64,000 nucleotides of DNA, from positions 868,001 to 932,000 of the forward strand of contig JBLNCN010000005.1 in assembly GCA_050260675.1 (NCBI GenBank), read 5' to 3'. This document shows positions 60,464 through 64,000 of this stretch, piece after piece. The number at the start of each line of letters is the position of its first letter. The stretch's first letter is position 1. Both the position numbers and the translations under genes were made by a program. The notes below the pieces were generated by a model. That model ran no database searches. It was not told the DNA's origin and was given only the letters and a program-made list of their open reading frames with translations. Origin of the DNA: JBBDIP01 sp050260675. Its GTDB lineage: Bacteria; Bacillota; Sulfobacillia; Fermentithermobacillales; Fermentithermobacillaceae.

Positions 60464-63124
60464 ATGCGGCACAGATCGAGGCCCTTTCACGCTTTATTGG
60501 CTATAGCAGTCGTTCTCATACTCTCCGCGAAGGGGTTTCCGGCTCTTGCAGCTTCTGCGCCCGGCATCAGCGCCACAGGATACGCTGAAGAGATTGCCGC
60601 CGTCTTCCCCGACCGCAAGACCTCATCCTACGACTCATCGCGGTTCACGTCATTTGTTGCGGCCAAGCTCACGGAGATGGGATGGACCGCCCGCGTCGCC
60701 TCCTATTCAAAGCTGATCAAGTCACTGGACGAAAGGGTGGGCAGCGCCTCGTTCACCCACGTGGCCGGGGAGAACGTCCTGGCGTACTCGAGAGAGATGC
60801 CGCCGGGAAAACCTGTGGACCTGCTGATTGTTGCGCCTTACGACGTCTTCATCAGGGAAACGGGAGACCCCCAGGAGATCTCATATACGGCCCGCGCCAC
60901 CGGAGCGCTGCTCTCTTTTGCCGGATCGCGGGAGGCCTGGGCAGATGAATCCCCTGCCGTCGCGCTGGCGTTCGTGTCGGGACACTATCAGTACGGAGCG
61001 GGCATGGAAGCCCTGCTTGAGGAACTGACAGTTGCAGAGGGAAGGCAGGTGCTGGCGGCCGTTGTCCTCGGCGACATCGACGCCCTGGACAGCTTGCCGA
61101 TCGCCGTGCACTCTCAGACTCCGTCAGGCCTCCTCCAATCCGTGCACGATGCCGCCGGAAGAGCAGGGGTCTCCACAACCGTTGCCGGTCCCGGAGCGAG
61201 AGAGTCCTGGTACAGAGTAGTGACAACGCCCCGCGCCGGCGCGTTCTCTGTGGAATCCATGTTTGACGGCGGTCAGTTCAAGGGAGAAGCCCACGTCCTC
61301 GCGTCCAAGGGCATCCCGGCTCTGTCACTTGGTACCCCCAGGAACAACGTGCTCTGGCCGCTCGATACTGGCTCCGACGGGAAACCGGAGCAGGTGGCAG
61401 CCTCATTGATCAGTCTTGTGGAGGCGGGCCCACAACTACTGACCGGAGGGCCGCCCCTCTCGGAGACGGTCGTATTTCAACTCCCAGGCAGCCTGTACCT
61501 GATCCCGAGGGATAAGCTCTTAACAGCTTCATTGGTGTCAGCGCTCCTGGCTGCCGGGCTCATCGTTTTCCGGCAGAAGCAGGGCAGCGACCTCACTTCG
61601 CTGGCCCTCTTTGGAGGAGTGCTGCTGGCGATGGTGGTCGCCCATCTTCTGCGGACCGCCTGGTTTTCGGGCGATCCAGAAAGATACGCCGCTCTCTTGC
61701 GCCCGCATGCGAGCCTCTTCCTGTACGTGTGGTCCGGTTTGATGGTGGTCACTTTTGGAGTTTTCCGGATCTGGAGGGTCAAGGTCCGGATAGCCTACCT
61801 ACACAGTAAGATGGAATCGTACAAATCCCAGGGCACTGTGGCCAGCGAACAGCCAGTCTCGGCTGGGGAGCCTTCCTCGATCGATGAGTCAACCAACGCC
61901 GGGGAGCCGTCCTCGGACGAGCATCCGTCCGCAGCCGAGCAGCCACTGGTAGTCGAGCAGCCAGCGCAAGCCGCGCAGCCATCCTCTGTTGATCGGCCCG
62001 GGTCCGGCGGAAAGCCCACCCCCAAACCTGGGGCCGGCAACTGGTCCGGTCATTGGGCCCTGGCATCTATTGCGGCGGTGCTCCTTGGAACCTCCCTGCT
62101 AGGCTCTGAGATAGCAGTCCCCGCGCTGGTCGCAACAGCCTGTCTCGCTCTGTTCGTCCTCATTGACCGTCCAGACCGGTTCCCCAAGCCGGTGACCCTG
62201 ATCGTCAGGCTTCTTGGAGCAGCGGCTGCCCTCTTACCCGCGGTCTGGGCAGGTTCTCCCCTTGTTAGGGACGCGGCCCGCGTGTACGCCATCTCCGCGG
62301 CGCGAATAGGAGTGGAGGCCGTCGCCTTCACGGTATCCCTTGCGGCCTTCATCGCTTGCGTGGTCTCTGCGTTCCGGCTCCCCGAGCCAGTCCCTGGCCG
62401 CAGCATGTTGATGGTCACGTTGGCAGAGATACTCATCCTGGCGGTGTTCGTCGCGGTCGGCATCATGATACCCAGAAAGAGCGCGCAAACCCTCCCCGCT
62501 CGAGCGCTGCTCGAAGAGTCCGTCGGGAGCGACTCCAGGGTGAACTTGTACGTTACGCGTCCGGTTGGCACTATCCAACTGCTAGCAACCGGGGAGGAAG
62601 CGGCAGTACCAGGATTGCCCGCGAGCATCGTCAACCGGGGATTCAGCGAGCTCATGAGACTCCCTGCAACCCCGGCAGCCGATTGGGCCGAAATCGTCCA
62701 TCACCAATCGCCCCCCGAGAAGGGCGACAAGGAGCACCGGTCAACCGGTGAGGTGCTGGCTACGTTTCGAGAAAGGCCCGCATACTACCGTTTGACGTTT
62801 CAGGATGTGCCTTTGACCAGGAGCAGCCCCACGCCGTTCCGGCTGGAGAACGCAGGAGAAGTGATCGGGCTGGAGGCGCCTCCCGCGGCTGTCGAGGTAA
62901 CCGGATCGCGACCCGGCTACTCCATTACCGTCACATGGTGGATGCCGGTCCATCTCACGCTGGCCAAGAACTACAGCGTCCTGGTCGTGCCATCTTCGTC
63001 ACGAGTCGAGGTAGTGGGGCGAGCAGTGTACCTGGACAGGTCCTACATCGGCCTTACCCCGTCGGCGCCCTCCACGCAGTTCGTGCAGGTCACAGCAGTG
63101 AGCGGCGCTAGAGGCTACAATTGA
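60464..63124 (+). CDS. Large membrane protein with degenerate M28-like domain
   Basis: 886 residues. Signal peptide (1-29), extracellular domain (about 35-345), three helices (about 350-440), a 70-residue low-complexity linker rich in SAGEPSS and EQPxxxAAEQP, six or so helices (about 525-690), and an outer C-terminal domain (700-886). The first domain follows the M28 aminopeptidase plan: LLIVAPYDVF where M28 has GAHxD, ARATGALLSFA, LAFVSGHYQYG where M28 has the EE pair, AVVLGDID, and HVLASKGIPALSLGTP. The metal His and Glu are replaced, so it should be inactive, as in GPI-transamidase-like Gaa1. Function unknown. Confidence 0.7.
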   Translation: MRHRSRPFHALLAIAVVLILSAKGFPALAASAPGISATGYAEEIAAVFPDRKTSSYDSSRFTSFVAAKLTEMGWTARVASYSKLIKSLDERVGSASFTHVAGENVLAYSREMPPGKPVDLLIVAPYDVFIRETGDPQEISYTARATGALLSFAGSREAWADESPAVALAFVSGHYQYGAGMEALLEELTVAEGRQVLAAVVLGDIDALDSLPIAVHSQTPSGLLQSVHDAAGRAGVSTTVAGPGARESWYRVVTTPRAGAFSVESMFDGGQFKGEAHVLASKGIPALSLGTPRNNVLWPLDTGSDGKPEQVAASLISLVEAGPQLLTGGPPLSETVVFQLPGSLYLIPRDKLLTASLVSALLAAGLIVFRQKQGSDLTSLALFGGVLLAMVVAHLLRTAWFSGDPERYAALLRPHASLFLYVWSGLMVVTFGVFRIWRVKVRIAYLHSKMESYKSQGTVASEQPVSAGEPSSIDESTNAGEPSSDEHPSAAEQPLVVEQPAQAAQPSSVDRPGSGGKPTPKPGAGNWSGHWALASIAAVLLGTSLLGSEIAVPALVATACLALFVLIDRPDRFPKPVTLIVRLLGAAAALLPAVWAGSPLVRDAARVYAISAARIGVEAVAFTVSLAAFIACVVSAFRLPEPVPGRSMLMVTLAEILILAVFVAVGIMIPRKSAQTLPARALLEESVGSDSRVNLYVTRPVGTIQLLATGEEAAVPGLPASIVNRGFSELMRLPATPAADWAEIVHHQSPPEKGDKEHRSTGEVLATFRERPAYYRLTFQDVPLTRSSPTPFRLENAGEVIGLEAPPAAVEVTGSRPGYSITVTWWMPVHLTLAKNYSVLVVPSSSRVEVVGRAVYLDRSYIGLTPSAPSTQFVQVTAVSGARGYN

Positions 63125-63166
63125 CCCCGGCGCCGCCCACAGTGATTCGCTCCAGAAGGCCTTACT

Positions 63167-64000
63167 CTACTCCGCCCCGCCCGTAGCCGGCTTGGGACGC
63201 AGTCCCCGCGCCCTGGCGGTTGCATCCTCCATGCTGACCTCGGGCGCTTCTTCCGAATCCGCCGGCTCGCCCGCGAATTGCTTCTCGTACAGGGACTTGT
63301 AGAGGCCGCCCTCTTCGATCAGTTGCTCGTGACTCCCCACTTCCTTGACTAATCCCTTCTCGATAACGTAGATGCGGTCCGCGTTACGGATGGTGGAAAG
63401 CCTGTGAGCGATGACAATTGAGGTGCGCCCCTTGAACAGCTTCTCCAACGCCCTCTGTATCTGCAGTTCCGTGTAAGCATCAACGGATGACGTCGCTTCG
63501 TCCAGGATCAGGATCCGGGGATTGGCCAGGAGCGCCCTGGCGAAAGCCAGCATCTGCCTCTGGCCTACCGAGAGCCTAGACCCCCGCTCCCGTACCTCAG
63601 TATCGTAGCCGTCCGGCTGGCTCATGATGAAATCGTGGGCGCCTACGATCTTGGCTGCCTCCTCCACCTCTTCGTCTGTGGCGTCCAAGCGACCGTACCG
63701 GATGTTCTCCCGGATAGTGCCCGAGAAAATCACTGTATCCTGGAGCACGATGCCCAGGTTCTGCCGGAGGGACTGGATGGTCACGTCGCGGATGTCGTGA
63801 CCGTCCACTTTGACTGACCCGCCCTGGACGTCATAGAACCGGCAGAGGAGGTTTATGACCGAGCTCTTCCCCGCTCCGGTAGGTCCAACCAGCGCGATAG
63901 TCTCGTCGGGCTTTGCCTCGATATTCACATTGTGCAGCACCGGCAAATCGGGATCGTAGCCGAAGGTAACGTCAGTGAACTGGACGTGGCCTTCTATCCG
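63167..64000 (-). CDS. ABC exporter (fused membrane-ATPase type), 5' end beyond window
   Basis: The frame is open across the right edge; 277 codons of the C-terminal ATPase are visible. A loop before Walker A (FGYDPDLPVLHNVNIEAK), Walker A GPTGAGKSS, Q loop LGIVLQDTVIFSGTIRENI, signature RLSVGQRQMLAFARAL, Walker B ILILDEATSSVDAYTE and the H loop IVIAHRLSTI identify a type IV exporter (MsbA/LmrA/BmrA-like). A 35-residue acidic then basic tail ends in PKPATGGAE. The membrane half and start lie outside. It is convergent with the M28-like gene. Confidence 0.93.
   Translation of the reverse strand, partial: RIEGHVQFTDVTFGYDPDLPVLHNVNIEAKPDETIALVGPTGAGKSSVINLLCRFYDVQGGSVKVDGHDIRDVTIQSLRQNLGIVLQDTVIFSGTIRENIRYGRLDATDEEVEEAAKIVGAHDFIMSQPDGYDTEVRERGSRLSVGQRQMLAFARALLANPRILILDEATSSVDAYTELQIQRALEKLFKGRTSIVIAHRLSTIRNADRIYVIEKGLVKEVGSHEQLIEEGGLYKSLYEKQFAGEPADSEEAPEVSMEDATARARGLRPKPATGGAE

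Overview
The window looks like a high-G+C member of the Bacillota (deep Clostridia or Limnochordia type; the exact lineage cannot be named from sequence alone). The reasons are the gene order dnaE - DUF2007 - pfkA - pyk, alpha-ribazole salvage by CblT/CblS instead of de novo activation, an AtpZ-type gene, copper-amine-oxidase-N and PD40 lipoproteins, purine-rich Shine-Dalgarno sites (AGGAGG type) in front of nearly every gene, and frequent GTG or TTG starts.

Positions 1-5000 are accessory DNA made of small and broken genes: a GNAT acetyltransferase cut by the window edge, a tRNA 3' fragment, an ABC transporter reduced to fused fragments, a HIT protein, small membrane proteins and a DUF4279 protein. 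Positions 4930-20366 hold the most striking locus, one leftward transcription unit. It encodes (i) a 2209-residue secreted subtilisin with 14 RCC1 repeats, about 10 fibronectin III repeats and a cohesin-like end, (ii) a 2742-residue secreted subtilisin fused to RHS/YD repeats and ending in a type-44-like polymorphic toxin domain, and (iii) a membrane-anchored 169-residue protein directly behind the toxin tail that is the best immunity candidate.

Positions 20658-31200 carry a double-GNAT protein, two exported proteins, a complete livJHMGF branched-chain amino-acid transporter, remnants of a P-loop kinase and of a PD40 lipoprotein, and a polysaccharide deacetylase. The convergent gap 31199-31825 contains no gene. 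It holds about a dozen degenerate 13-bp dyads spaced near 31.5 bp (three helical turns), followed by four tandem 11-bp repeats.

Positions 31826-43600 are mixed metabolism and stress: murI, purC, a GNAT-HIT fusion, a soluble sensor kinase, a terpenoid-cyclase-fold protein, a phosphinothricin-type acetyltransferase, a MATE exporter, a frameshifted GNAT, a PQQ-propeller lipoprotein and a DUF885 peptidase-like protein. Positions 43599-48116 form a translationally coupled cobamide salvage operon (btuF-cobU-cblT-cblS-cobS-cobC) behind a cobalamin riboswitch. Positions 48161-64000 are core genome: YHS protein, FxsA, a sodium-pump decarboxylase beta/gamma pair, pyk, pfkA, dnaE, nth, murD, an aspartate aminotransferase, AtpZ, a large membrane protein with a degenerate M28-like domain, and the 3' part of an ABC exporter.

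All product calls come from reading motifs by eye; no database search was possible.
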